From positions 1 to 59,170 of the forward strand of contig NZ_JACIDM010000004.1 of the NCBI RefSeq assembly GCF_014196335.1: 59,170 nt of DNA, in the 5' to 3' direction. The notes beneath the pieces were generated by a model. That model ran no database searches. It was not told where the DNA came from and saw nothing but the letters and a program-made list of their open reading frames with translations. Within the stretch, counting starts at the first letter, position 1. Each line of letters starts with the position of its first letter. Shown here piece by piece: positions 52,278-59,170 of this stretch. Origin of the DNA: Brevundimonas lenta. Its GTDB lineage: Bacteria > Pseudomonadota > Alphaproteobacteria > Caulobacterales > Caulobacteraceae. The translations under genes and the position numbers were made by a program.

Positions 52278-52445
52278 ATGGCCAAGCCGGCTTCAATCAA
52301 GATCCGCCTGAACTCGACCGCCGACACCGGCTTCTTCTACGTCACCAAGAAGAACGCCCGTACGATGACCGAAAAGATGGTCGTCAAGAAGTACGACCCG
52401 GTCGTGAAGAAGCACGTCGAATTCAAGGAAGGCAAGATCAAGTAA
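52278..52445 (+). CDS. rpmG: 50S ribosomal protein L33
   Basis: This 55-aa protein of the large ribosomal subunit has the typical L33 sequence [45 protein letters not shown]. No Cys residues are present, so this is the zinc-independent type. The ATG at 52278 (MAKPASIK) is chosen over an upstream frame that lacks family residues. It is followed by a strong terminator and preceded by a good promoter, so it is likely monocistronic. Confidence 0.97.
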   Translation: MAKPASIKIRLNSTADTGFFYVTKKNARTMTEKMVVKKYDPVVKKHVEFKEGKIK

Positions 52446-52508
52446 GATCGCCTTTCAACCTCGTCTTCCTCGGACAACGAGAGAAGCGAGGCCGATCCGA
52501 GGATCCAG

Positions 52509-52537
52509 AACGCCCGGTCGCAAGATCGGGCGTTTTT
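52509..52537 (+). terminator. Rho-independent terminator after rpmG
   Basis: AACGCCCG (52509-52516) pairs with CGGGCGTT (52527-52534), followed by a T run (52533-52537). Confidence 0.9.
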
Positions 52538-52582
52538 CGTTGTCCGGCGTCCATGGCGTCACCGGCGTGCTAGGGTGCCCGA

Positions 52583-52777
52583 ATGACCGACCGCAACGAC
52601 GACCAGCCTGATCCCGCCGCCGCCGAGGTCCCGGGCGAAACCTCCGTCCAGCGGGCCCTCCGCCTGAAGAACGCGAAGATCGACGCCCGCCCCAAACCGC
52701 CCCGCGGCGGCAAATTCCAGCGCGAACAGGCCGCCCGCATCGCGACCGGCAAGTCCAAGCCCTGGATGTCTCGCTGA
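52583..52777 (+). CDS. Small basic protein, function unknown
   Basis: This 64-aa protein has an acidic N-terminus and basic C-terminus (VQRALRLKNAKIDARPKPPRGGKFQREQAARIATGKSKPWMSR). It is predicted to be mostly disordered and perhaps nucleic-acid- or ribosome-associated, but this is from composition only. The ATG at 52583 follows a short spacer after the rpmG terminator. Family unknown. Codon use is like genuine neighbours, and the gene is on the same strand as rpmG and sulfatase 2. Confidence 0.65.
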   Translation: MTDRNDDQPDPAAAEVPGETSVQRALRLKNAKIDARPKPPRGGKFQREQAARIATGKSKPWMSR

Positions 52778-52841
52778 CAACTGCGTCTCACTTCCGCGAC
52801 GGTCGTCGGGACTCCCCTCTCCCCGTCTCGGGTGAAACCCG

Positions 52842-52869
52842 GATATCGGGACAGTCGCCGCCCGCCTAG
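52842..52869 (+). promoter_or_regulatory. Promoter-like element upstream of sulfatase 2
   Basis: GATATC (52842-52847) and CTAG (52866-52869) with an 18-nt spacer repeat the arrangement before sulfatase 1 (33109-33135). The ATG is 34 nt downstream. Inference from sharing between paralogues. Confidence 0.35.
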
Positions 52870-52902
52870 CGTCCGCGCCTCATCCAGGTAGCGGAGGCGA
52901 TC

Positions 52903-54402
52903 ATGCCCGACAGCAAGCCGAACATCCTGTTCATCATGGGCGACGACATCGGCTGGTTTAATCCCAGCTGCTACAACAGCGGGATCATGGGCTACAAAAC
53001 GCCCAACATCGATCGCATCGCCGAGGAGGGCGCGCGCTTCACGGACTGGTATGCGCAGCAAAGCTGCACCGCCGGCCGCGCCGCCTTCCTGACCGGCCAG
53101 TCGCCGATCCGCACCGGCCTGACCAAGGTCGGTCTGCCGGGCGCCGACCTGGGCCTTGGCCCGGATGACCCCTGCATCGCCCAGGTGCTGAAAGCCCAGG
53201 GCTACGCCACCGGCCAGTTCGGCAAGAACCACCTCGGCGACCGCGACGAACACCTGCCGACCATGCACGGCTTCGACGAGTTCTTCGGCAACCTCTATCA
53301 CCTCAACGCCGAGGAAGAGCCCGAGAACGAGGACTATCCGAAGGATCCCAAGTTCAAGGAGAAGTTCGGCCCGCGCGGCGTCCTCAAGTGCAAGTCGGAC
53401 GGCAAGGGCGGGCAAACCATCGAGAACACCGGCCCAATGGGCAGCAAACGGATGGAGACCGTCGACGAGGAATTCCTCGGCGCCGCCAAGGACTTCATCA
53501 AGCGCAATCACGAGGCGGGCGGTCCGTGGTTCTGCTATTTCAACTCAACCCGGATGCACGTCTTCACCCACCTGAAGGCGGCCTCCAAGGGCAAGACCGG
53601 GCTCGGCCTCTATCCGGACGGCATGGTCGAGCATGACGGTCATGTCGGCGAACTGCTTGACCTCGTCGACAAGCTCGGCGTCGCCGAAAACACCATCGTC
53701 GTCTACACCACCGACAACGGCGCCGAGACCTTCACCTGGCCCGATGGCGGCACGACCCCGTTCAAGGGCGAGAAGGCGACCAATTGGGAAGGCGGCTTCC
53801 GCGTCCCCTGCGTCATCCGCTGGCCGGGCGTGATCGAACCCCGAACCATCATCAATGAAATCTGCGCGCACGAGGACTTCCTGCCGACCTTCGCCGCCGC
53901 GGCGGGCGACAGCGACGTGGTCGACCGCGTCAGGAAGGGCGGAAAGATCGGCGACAAGAGCTTCAAGGTGCATCTGGACGGCAACAACCTCATCCCCGCC
54001 TTCAAGGGCGAGGCGAAGGAATGGCCACGACAGGGCTTCGCCTACTGGAGCGACGACGGCGAGCTGATGGCCGTGCGGGTCACCCACTGGAAGGTCGCCT
54101 TCATGGAGCAGAACGCCGAGGTCTCGCACAAGACGCCCCTCGGCGTCTGGCAGGGCGCCTTCACCGGACTACGCGCGCCGATGCTGTACAATTTGCGATC
54201 AGACCCGTTCGAACGCGGGCCGGAGAGCATCTACTACGGCGACTACTCCGCGCACCGGATGTTCCTGTTCGTCCCCGCCCAGGCCATCGTCGCCAAGCTG
54301 CTTGAGACCTTCAAGGAGTTCCCGCCCCGCGCCAAGGCGGCGAGCTTCACGGTCGGCGACGCGATGGAGAAGATCGCCACCGCCAGCCCGAACCAGAACT
54401 GA
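52903..54402 (+). CDS. Sulfatase (type I, formylglycine-dependent), paralogue 2
   Basis: This 499-aa paralogue of the protein at 33204-34709 has the same SCTAGR signature (Cys55, Arg59) and metal/substrate motifs GDDIG, GKNHLGDRDEHLPTMHGF, STRMHVF and TTDNG. Like its paralogue it has no signal peptide (MPDSKPNILFIMGDD). The C-terminal half differs more (KGEAKEWPRQGFAYWSDDGELMAVRVTHWKVAFMEQ), which suggests a different substrate. It starts at ATG 52903 after a GGAGG-like site. It converges on pleD. Cysteine-to-formylglycine maturation would need an enzyme not encoded in the window. Confidence 0.93.
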   Translation: MPDSKPNILFIMGDDIGWFNPSCYNSGIMGYKTPNIDRIAEEGARFTDWYAQQSCTAGRAAFLTGQSPIRTGLTKVGLPGADLGLGPDDPCIAQVLKAQGYATGQFGKNHLGDRDEHLPTMHGFDEFFGNLYHLNAEEEPENEDYPKDPKFKEKFGPRGVLKCKSDGKGGQTIENTGPMGSKRMETVDEEFLGAAKDFIKRNHEAGGPWFCYFNSTRMHVFTHLKAASKGKTGLGLYPDGMVEHDGHVGELLDLVDKLGVAENTIVVYTTDNGAETFTWPDGGTTPFKGEKATNWEGGFRVPCVIRWPGVIEPRTIINEICAHEDFLPTFAAAAGDSDVVDRVRKGGKIGDKSFKVHLDGNNLIPAFKGEAKEWPRQGFAYWSDDGELMAVRVTHWKVAFMEQNAEVSHKTPLGVWQGAFTGLRAPMLYNLRSDPFERGPESIYYGDYSAHRMFLFVPAQAIVAKLLETFKEFPPRAKAASFTVGDAMEKIATASPNQN

Positions 54403-54421
54403 GCGCGCAGCCGGCCGGAGC

Positions 54422-55786
54422 CTAGGCCGCCCTTGCGATCACCTGGTTCCGGCCACGCGCCTTGGCCTCATAGACGCCCTCGTCGGCCCGCTTCAGCAGG
54501 GCGTCGGGGGTGTCGCCGGTGCCCAGGCTGGCGGCCACGCCCACCGAGACGGTGATCGTCAGGCTCTCGGCCCCGCCCATGATCGGGAAGGGCTGCTGCG
54601 CCACGTCACGACGGATGCGGTCGGCCACGCGCGTGGCGGCCTCCAGGGTCGCGCCCGGCATCACCACCACGAACTCCTCGCCGCCCAGCCGGCACGGCAG
54701 GTCGATGGCCCGCACGTTCGTCGCCAGCCGCACCGCGAACTCGCGCAGCACCTCGTCGCCGGCGTCGTGGCCGAAGCCGTCGTTGACCGCCTTGAAGTGG
54801 TCGATGTCCATGACCAGCACCGCGACCTCGTCGCCGCCCTGCCCCGCCCGTCCCACCAGCGCCTGCAGCTGCCCGGCCATGTAGCGGCGGTTATGCAGCC
54901 CGGTCAGCGCGTCGGTGACCGCCATCTCCAGGCTGTAGTCCAGCTTCTGCTTCAGGAAGTCGGCATAGCGTTTGCGCTTGATCTGGCTGCGCGCCCGCGC
55001 GTCCAGCTCGTCCGGATCCACCGGCTTGGGCAGGATGTCGTTGACGCCCAGCTCCAGCGCCTTGACCAGCCGCGGCCGGTCGTGCGGATCGACCACCGCC
55101 AGGATCGGCGTGCGCCGCGACGCCTCGGTCGAGCGCGCCTGCGCCACGAACCGCAGCCCGTCGAAGCTTTCGCTGGTGATGTTGACGATCATCAGATCGA
55201 CCGGCCCGCGCGCCGCGATCAGCGCCGCCGCCGGATCGGCCTCGTGCACCGGCCGGTGCTCGCCAGACAGCTGCTCGACCATCTTGCCGGCCTGCAGCGC
55301 ATTGTCGTCGACGACCAGCACGCGGCCGCCCGAGCCGCGCAGCCGCCCGGCCCCGTCGGTGTCCACGCCGAACCGCCGCCCGCTCTCCTCGCGCTCGCGT
55401 AGTTCGTCCATCACCGACTTCAGCCGCACCAGCGACTTCACGCGGGCGAACAGGATCACGTCGTCGATCGGCTTGGTGACGAAGTCGTCGGCCCCGGATT
55501 CCAGGCCGCGCATCTTGTCCTCGCGCCCGTCCAGGGCGGTGACCAGAATGACCGGAATGTGCCGCGTCACCGGGTCGGACTTCAGCCGCCGGCAGGTCTC
55601 GAACCCGTCCATGCCGGGCATCATCACGTCCAGCAGGATGATGTCGGGGCGTTCCTCGCCCGCGATATCCAGCGCCGACTGCCCGTCGTAGGCGGTCAGC
55701 ACGTCGTAATACTCAAGCGTCAGCTTCGCCTCGAGCAGGCGGACGTTCGCTTCAACGTCATCGACGACAAGGACGCGCGCCGTCAT
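54422..55786 (-). CDS. pleD: PleD response regulator diguanylate cyclase
   Basis: This 454-aa protein has the same length as Caulobacter PleD. Receiver domain 1 contains phospho-acceptor Asp53; receiver 2 is a degenerate adaptor domain. The GGDEF domain has GGEEF at 368-372 and the inhibitory I-site RxxD (RAID) at 359-362, exactly the Caulobacter numbering. Phosphorylated PleD dimerises and makes cyclic-di-GMP at the stalked cell pole, driving the motile-to-sessile switch; product inhibition at the I-site limits output. It lies 6 nt downstream of divK on the same strand, and is convergent with sulfatase 2. Confidence 0.98.
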   Translation of the reverse strand: MTARVLVVDDVEANVRLLEAKLTLEYYDVLTAYDGQSALDIAGEERPDIILLDVMMPGMDGFETCRRLKSDPVTRHIPVILVTALDGREDKMRGLESGADDFVTKPIDDVILFARVKSLVRLKSVMDELREREESGRRFGVDTDGAGRLRGSGGRVLVVDDNALQAGKMVEQLSGEHRPVHEADPAAALIAARGPVDLMIVNITSESFDGLRFVAQARSTEASRRTPILAVVDPHDRPRLVKALELGVNDILPKPVDPDELDARARSQIKRKRYADFLKQKLDYSLEMAVTDALTGLHNRRYMAGQLQALVGRAGQGGDEVAVLVMDIDHFKAVNDGFGHDAGDEVLREFAVRLATNVRAIDLPCRLGGEEFVVVMPGATLEAATRVADRIRRDVAQQPFPIMGGAESLTITVSVGVAASLGTGDTPDALLKRADEGVYEAKARGRNQVIARAA

Positions 55787-55792
55787 CCCGGC

Positions 55793-56158
55793 CTACCCCA
55801 GGTGTTTCCGGACGACTTCGAGGAAATGCATCACCGAGATCGGCTTGGAGATATAGGCCTCGCAGCCCCCCTGCCGGATCCGTTCCTCGTCGCCCTTCAT
55901 GGCGAAGGCGGTCACCGCCACCACCGGAATATGGTTCAGCTCCTCGTCGTCCTTCAGCCACTTGGTGACCTCAAGGCCGCTGATCTCGGGCAGCTGGATA
56001 TCCATCAGGATCAGGTCGGGGCGATACTGGCGCGCCAGGGCCAGCGCCTGCAGCCCCTCGCGGGTCTGCAGCGTCTCGTAGCCCTGCGAGTCGAGCAGAT
56101 CATGAAATAGCTTCATGTTCAGCTCGTTATCCTCGACGATGAGGACTTTCTTCTGCAT
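55793..56158 (-). CDS. divK: Cell-cycle response regulator DivK
   Basis: This 121-aa single-domain response regulator has acidic pocket VEDNE (residues 8-12), phospho-acceptor Asp53 ([13 protein letters not shown]), Thr in [14 protein letters not shown] and Lys in YISKPISV. In Caulobacter, DivK~P acts through DivL and CckA to lower CtrA activity, controlling the G1-S transition; it is itself phosphorylated by DivJ and dephosphorylated by PleC. The ATG at 56158 is chosen since the longer in-frame extension has no homology. A candidate CtrA half-matching box lies about 90 nt upstream. It forms an operon with pleD. Confidence 0.98.
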   Translation of the reverse strand: MQKKVLIVEDNELNMKLFHDLLDSQGYETLQTREGLQALALARQYRPDLILMDIQLPEISGLEVTKWLKDDEELNHIPVVAVTAFAMKGDEERIRQGGCEAYISKPISVMHFLEVVRKHLG

Positions 56159-56244
56159 CACCACCCGGCCTGTCTCGACTCTCGATTTGCGCCGTTGCGC
56201 GGAGGCTTGTCGCCTTCTTCGGATGCAGTCTTGCCAGCCTTCTC

Positions 56245-56259
56245 TTAAGTTGACGTGAA
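56245..56259 (-). promoter_or_regulatory. Candidate CtrA-binding site upstream of divK
   Basis: On the minus strand the site reads TTCA-N7-TTAA, one mismatch from the CtrA consensus TTAA-N7-TTAA. It lies 87-101 nt upstream of the divK ATG. CtrA control of divK is known in Caulobacter; its presence here is inferred. Confidence 0.45.
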
Positions 56260-56275
56260 GCTGCATTTTCACCCG

Positions 56276-56427
56276 CTTTCGTCATCCCGGCGAAGGCCGG
56301 GACCCAGCGGCGCGCGAGAGCGCGAACCTGTCACGGACGCGGCTCGCTGAACCATCGCCTTCGCTGCGCTCCGGCGCCGCTGGGTCCTCCGGTTCCGCGC
56401 TCCGCGCGGCCCGCAGGATGACGAAAG
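56276..56427. repeat. REP/MITE-like palindromic element, copy A
   Basis: Terminal inverted repeats CTTTCGTCATCC (56276-56287) and GGATGACGAAAG (56416-56427) bound internal inverted blocks CCAGCGGCGC and GCGCCGCTGGG. A related element with the same block order lies at 58811-58983. No transposase is encoded. Confidence 0.8.
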
Positions 56428-56450
56428 AGAGAAAATCAGTTCCTCCCACC

Positions 56451-56584
56451 GTCATCCTCGGGCTTGTCCCGAGGACCCATTCGTCCGTCGCACCGCAGGC
56501 CGAATTCGGCGATGATCCGGACCGCATGCTCCACCGTCCACGCCACCGTCAGCCATGGGTCCCCGGGACAAGCCCGGGGATGAC
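56451..56584. repeat. Inverted 30-bp repeats before dinB
   Basis: Arms 56451-56480 and 56555-56584 match at 28 of 30 positions (GTCATCC...CGGGCTTGTCCC...GGACCCAT-type). The right arm ends 6 nt before the dinB ATG and includes its probable Shine-Dalgarno region. The 74-nt intervening sequence is unremarkable. Confidence 0.8.
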
Positions 56585-56590
56585 GGCCGG

Positions 56591-57844
56591 ATGAGCATCA
56601 AATCCATCTGCCGCGATTGCCTCTGGACCAGCGACCGCCTCGTCGCCCGCTGCCCCGCGTGCGACTCCCGCCGCGTCATCGCCCATGACGAGCTCGACAG
56701 CCTGACCATCGCCCACCTCGACTGCGACGCCTTCTACGCCTCGGTGGAGAAGCGCGACCGGCCCGAGCTGCGCGACCTCCCGGTCATCGTCGGCGGCGGC
56801 ACGCGCGGCGTGGTCTCGACCTGCTGCTACGTCGCCCGCATGTATGGCGTCCACTCGGCCATGCCGATGTTCAAGGCCCTCAAGGCCTGCCCCGAGGCGG
56901 TCGTCATCAAGCCCGACTTCCGCAAATACGTCGCCGCCAACGAGCACATCTTCGGCGCCGTCCGGGCGCTCACCCCGCTGGTCCAGACCCTGTCGCTGGA
57001 CGAGGCCTGGATCGACCTCGCCGGCACCGAACGCCTCAACGGCGGCCCGCCGGCCTTCCAGCTGGTCCGACTGCAGAAACAGATCGAGGAGGAGACCGGC
57101 CTCACCGTCTCCATCGGCCTGGCGACCAACCGCTTCCTCGCCAAGATCGCGTCGGAACTCGACAAGCCGCGCGGCTTCTCCGTCATCGGCTCCGAAGCCC
57201 AGGCCCTGCTGGCCCCCAAATCCGTCCGCGTCCTGCCCGGCGTCGGCCCGGTCTTCGGCAAGACCCTGCAAAGCGACGGCTACGCCACCATCGGCGCCCT
57301 CGCCGCCGCCGACGTCCGCGACCTCGTCAAACGCTACGGCGAAACCGGTCTGCGCCTGCACGACCTCGCCCACGGCCGCGACGCCCGCGCCGTCCGGCCC
57401 GAGCACGACCGCAAGGGCATGAGCGCCGAGACCACCTTCAATGAGGACCTGACCGCCGCCGAGGACCTCGAGAACGAACTCTGGCCCCTGTGCGAGAAGC
57501 TGGCCTCCAAGGCCCGCGCCGACGGCGTCGCCAGCCGCGTCATCGTCCTCAAGCTGCGCCGCACCGACTTCAAGATCGTCACCCGGCGCATCACCGTCCC
57601 CGAGCCCGTCCAGACCGCCCGCGCCCTCTTCGCCGCCGGCCGCGAGCTCATGGCCCCCGAACTGGGCCGCCCCTACCGCCTCATCGGCATCGGCATGGGC
57701 GACGTCGTCGACGCCGTCGACGCCCCCTCCGCCCTGTTCGAATCCACCGAAACCCGCACCCTCAAAACCGAAACCGCCATCGACAAACTGCGCGCGAAAT
57801 TCGGCAAGACCGCCGTCGTCGCGGGACGGGCGCTCAAGAGCTGA
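56591..57844 (+). CDS. dinB: DNA polymerase IV with N-terminal zinc-ribbon-like motif
   Basis: This 417-aa Y-family translesion polymerase has catalytic motif residues in HLDCDAFYASVEKRDRP and TLSLDEAWIDL, helix-hairpin-helix-like region VLPGVGPVFGKTLQSDGY, and a little-finger domain to the C-terminus. N-terminal residues 7-24 carry two CxxC pairs (CRDC, CPAC), probably a zinc ribbon seen in alphaproteobacterial DinB proteins. It copies past damaged bases with low fidelity. The ATG at 56591 is chosen since the longer frame lies in the upstream repeat. Its stop TGA abuts the stop of the convergent cytochrome gene. No LexA box was recognised in front. Confidence 0.95.
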   Translation: MSIKSICRDCLWTSDRLVARCPACDSRRVIAHDELDSLTIAHLDCDAFYASVEKRDRPELRDLPVIVGGGTRGVVSTCCYVARMYGVHSAMPMFKALKACPEAVVIKPDFRKYVAANEHIFGAVRALTPLVQTLSLDEAWIDLAGTERLNGGPPAFQLVRLQKQIEEETGLTVSIGLATNRFLAKIASELDKPRGFSVIGSEAQALLAPKSVRVLPGVGPVFGKTLQSDGYATIGALAAADVRDLVKRYGETGLRLHDLAHGRDARAVRPEHDRKGMSAETTFNEDLTAAEDLENELWPLCEKLASKARADGVASRVIVLKLRRTDFKIVTRRITVPEPVQTARALFAAGRELMAPELGRPYRLIGIGMGDVVDAVDAPSALFESTETRTLKTETAIDKLRAKFGKTAVVAGRALKS

Positions 57845-58684
57845 CTACGGAGCCTGCTCGGCCCGCGCCGTCAGATAGGCGTGCAGGTCTTTCACGTCCT
57901 GTTCGGTGAAGTGCGAGAAACGGCTCCGCGAGACTTCGGACATCAATCTCCGCTCCTTGCCGTCGGCGGCCACGCCGGTCCGCATCAGCCGCGTGAAGCC
58001 GGGCAGATCATACGAAGCCGCGATCATCAGGTCCGGCGTGTCCCCTTCGTACCCCTTCAGATTCGACCCGTGACACTCCGAACAGACCGTCGTCGCCAGA
58101 TGGCGTCCGCGCTCGAACGGACCGCCGGCGTCGAACGCCGGGTTCGCCCGCGCCCGGGTCACCCACGCCGTCGTCGGCTCGATCTCGCCCGTCAGTATCC
58201 GCCAGCGGGTCAACGGGCCGAAGGTCGCCTTCGGCGTCGCCTTGCCCGCTCGCGCATGACTGCGCAGATAGGCCAGCAGGTCCGCCATCTCGGCGTCCGT
58301 CGTCGTCACCCAGCTTTCCGACGGCATCGCCCACAGCCGGGAGCCGTCCGGCCGCACCCCGGCCCGGATCGCCCGCGCCAGCTGCGCATCCGAATAGTGC
58401 GGCATGACCTGCGTCAGGTTCGACGCATACACCCGGCCGTCCCAGAAGGTGTTGCTCCATTCGTTGCCCTGCAGATTGGCCTGGTGGCAGCCGTTGCAGC
58501 CGTACAGCGTGGCCAGTTGCCGCCCGCGCGCGATCGCGCCCGGATCGGTCGCGGCGGCGACCTCCACCAGCGGCGCTTCAGCCTTCCCCCGGATCATCGC
58601 CTCGCTGGCGGCGAACAGTCCGAGCACCGCCACGACGACGATCCCCGGCGCCGCCGCCAGCCCCCGCCAAACCCACCGCCCCAT
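57845..58684 (-). CDS. Membrane-anchored dihaem cytochrome c
   Basis: This 279-aa protein has an N-terminal membrane helix (about 8-28; AAAPGIVVVAVLGLFAAS) and two c-type haem motifs, CNGCH (63-67) and CSECH (201-205), each in a cytochrome c domain. Met120 (LWAMPSES) and Met in RRLMSEV are candidate sixth ligands. The ATG at 58684 is chosen because GGAGG lies 5 nt upstream; a longer frame to 58762 has no such site. It probably transfers electrons in the periplasm, anchored to the inner membrane. The partner (for example a dehydrogenase) is unknown. It converges on dinB without spacer. Confidence 0.93.
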   Translation of the reverse strand: MGRWVWRGLAAAPGIVVVAVLGLFAASEAMIRGKAEAPLVEVAAATDPGAIARGRQLATLYGCNGCHQANLQGNEWSNTFWDGRVYASNLTQVMPHYSDAQLARAIRAGVRPDGSRLWAMPSESWVTTTDAEMADLLAYLRSHARAGKATPKATFGPLTRWRILTGEIEPTTAWVTRARANPAFDAGGPFERGRHLATTVCSECHGSNLKGYEGDTPDLMIAASYDLPGFTRLMRTGVAADGKERRLMSEVSRSRFSHFTEQDVKDLHAYLTARAEQAP

Positions 58685-58757
58685 CGCCGCCTCCTCATCC
58701 CCGCCTCGACGATCACCGGTTTCCGGAGAGGTGTCCAGGTTTACGTCTTGCGCGTTC

Positions 58758-58799
58758 ATCATCCCGGGGCCCGCAGCGACCCCGGGACACAGCGGCGCC
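58758..58799. repeat. Truncated copy of the palindromic element
   Basis: The stretch begins TCATCCCGGGG and contains GGGACACAGCGGCGCC, resembling the left half of the elements at 56276-56427 and 58811-58983 but lacking the right half. Confidence 0.55.
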
Positions 58800-58810
58800 C
58801 ACTCCCTCCT

Positions 58811-58983
58811 GCTATCGTCATCCTCCGGCGAGCCTCGCGCATGCGAGGGGAGACCGGGGGACCCAGCGGCGCGCGTGAGCGCGAACTGTCACGAGCACCG
58901 GCGGCTGACGTTTCGCCTTCGCTGACGCTCCGGCGCCGCTGGGTCCCCCGGTCGCCCTGCGGGCGCCGGAGGATGACGATAGC
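58811..58983. repeat. REP/MITE-like palindromic element, copy B
   Basis: Perfect 20-bp terminal inverted repeats (58811-58830 and 58964-58983) bound internal inverted blocks ACCCAGCGGCGC and GCGCCGCTGGGT, with the same order of blocks as copy A. There is no coding region and no clear target-site duplication. Confidence 0.85.
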
Positions 58984-59170
58984 GGGAAAAGGTGTCAGCT
59001 ATTTTCCTATTCTTTTCGCCAACCCACTGACTTCCCCCACCAAAGTTCCCTCTACGCAGCGAGGTATCCGCCTCCGCCATAATCCTCCCATCCCGTCGAT
59101 GGGGAAGGCGTCGGATCCAGCGCCTCGACGACGACGGGCTGTGGTCGAGCGATGAAGCCCGGGCGAAGGG
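58984..59170. other. Right-end stretch without recognised gene
   Basis: Only a short hairpin-like CCCATC...GATGGG is visible near 59090. An open frame running off the right edge (translation near its end: QRLDDDGLWSSDEARAK) has no start codon in a plausible position, so it could be the 5' part of a gene outside the window, but I cannot support that. Confidence 0.5.

Larger units (their letters stand above)
56159..56590. other. Intergenic region between divK and dinB
   Basis: This 432-bp non-coding stretch contains the divK promoter side (candidate CtrA box 56245-56259), a 152-bp palindromic element (56276-56427) and a pair of inverted 30-bp repeats (56451-56480 and 56555-56584) ending just before dinB. 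Open frames here are shadows of repeats. Confidence 0.7.

Noticed and set aside
56428..56590. LexA box (GTTC-N7-GTTC) before dinB
   Set aside because: The only GTTC near is not followed by a second at the right spacing.
59089..59170. Possible start of a gene running off the right end
   Set aside because: There is no plausible start codon and ribosome site, and the visible residues match no family I recognise.

Overview
This GC-rich window looks like chromosomal DNA of a Caulobacterales alphaproteobacterium, most likely Brevundimonas or a close relative. The strongest marker is an adjacent divK-pleD pair in which PleD has the Caulobacter length (454 aa) and exact motif spacing (D53, RxxD at 359-362, GGEEF at 368-372). 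TonB-dependent receptors, an HWE kinase with a single-domain regulator, and the neighbourhood rnr / NUDIX / rpmG / pleD / divK / dinB fit the same order. No rRNA, tRNA, CRISPR array, prophage or transposase was seen. The first 94 bases are pure C and look like a contig-end artefact.

Layout. (1) 186-11960, minus strand: a glycan-uptake locus with a LacI-type regulator, two paralogous TonB-dependent receptors, a GH144/glucoamylase-like lipoprotein, a sugar-binding lipoprotein and two ABC permeases. The ATPase is not in the window. (2) 12567-19142: a GFA-family zinc protein, a type B carboxylesterase, an HWE histidine kinase plus response regulator behind a sigma-EcfG-like promoter, a CrtI-like oxidoreductase and a DUF817 membrane protein. 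(3) 19354-31771: exported TldD and TldE proteins around a MoxR/DUF58/BatA/DUF4159 cluster. (4) 31965-37734: a two-helix membrane protein, QueF, sulfatase 1, an M24 peptidase, a nitronate monooxygenase and a TorF-like porin. (5) 37783-41812: small proteins, two tandem cold-shock genes with matching leaders, an S9 peptidase and a small secreted protein. (6) 41813-45149, minus strand: cystathionine beta-synthase, an alpha/beta hydrolase and cystathionine gamma-lyase (reverse transsulfuration). (7) 45267-48285: a Phd/VapBC-type toxin-antitoxin pair translationally coupled to RNase R. (8) 48526-54402: DUF4424, NUDIX, DUF5990, secreted proteins, ribosomal protein L33 and sulfatase 2. (9) 54422-58684: pleD, divK, DNA polymerase IV and a dihaem cytochrome c, with REP/MITE-like palindromic repeats on both sides of dinB and the cytochrome gene.

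Themes. Many same-strand genes overlap by 4 nt (ATGA or GTGA), and four convergent pairs end with abutting or overlapping stop codons. The best candidates for undescribed biology are the MoxR cluster bracketed by exported TldD paralogues, the VapBC-rnr coupling, the shared leaders of the tandem csp genes, and the palindrome-embedded stress-type promoter of the HWE kinase. No complete novel defence or mobile system was found.
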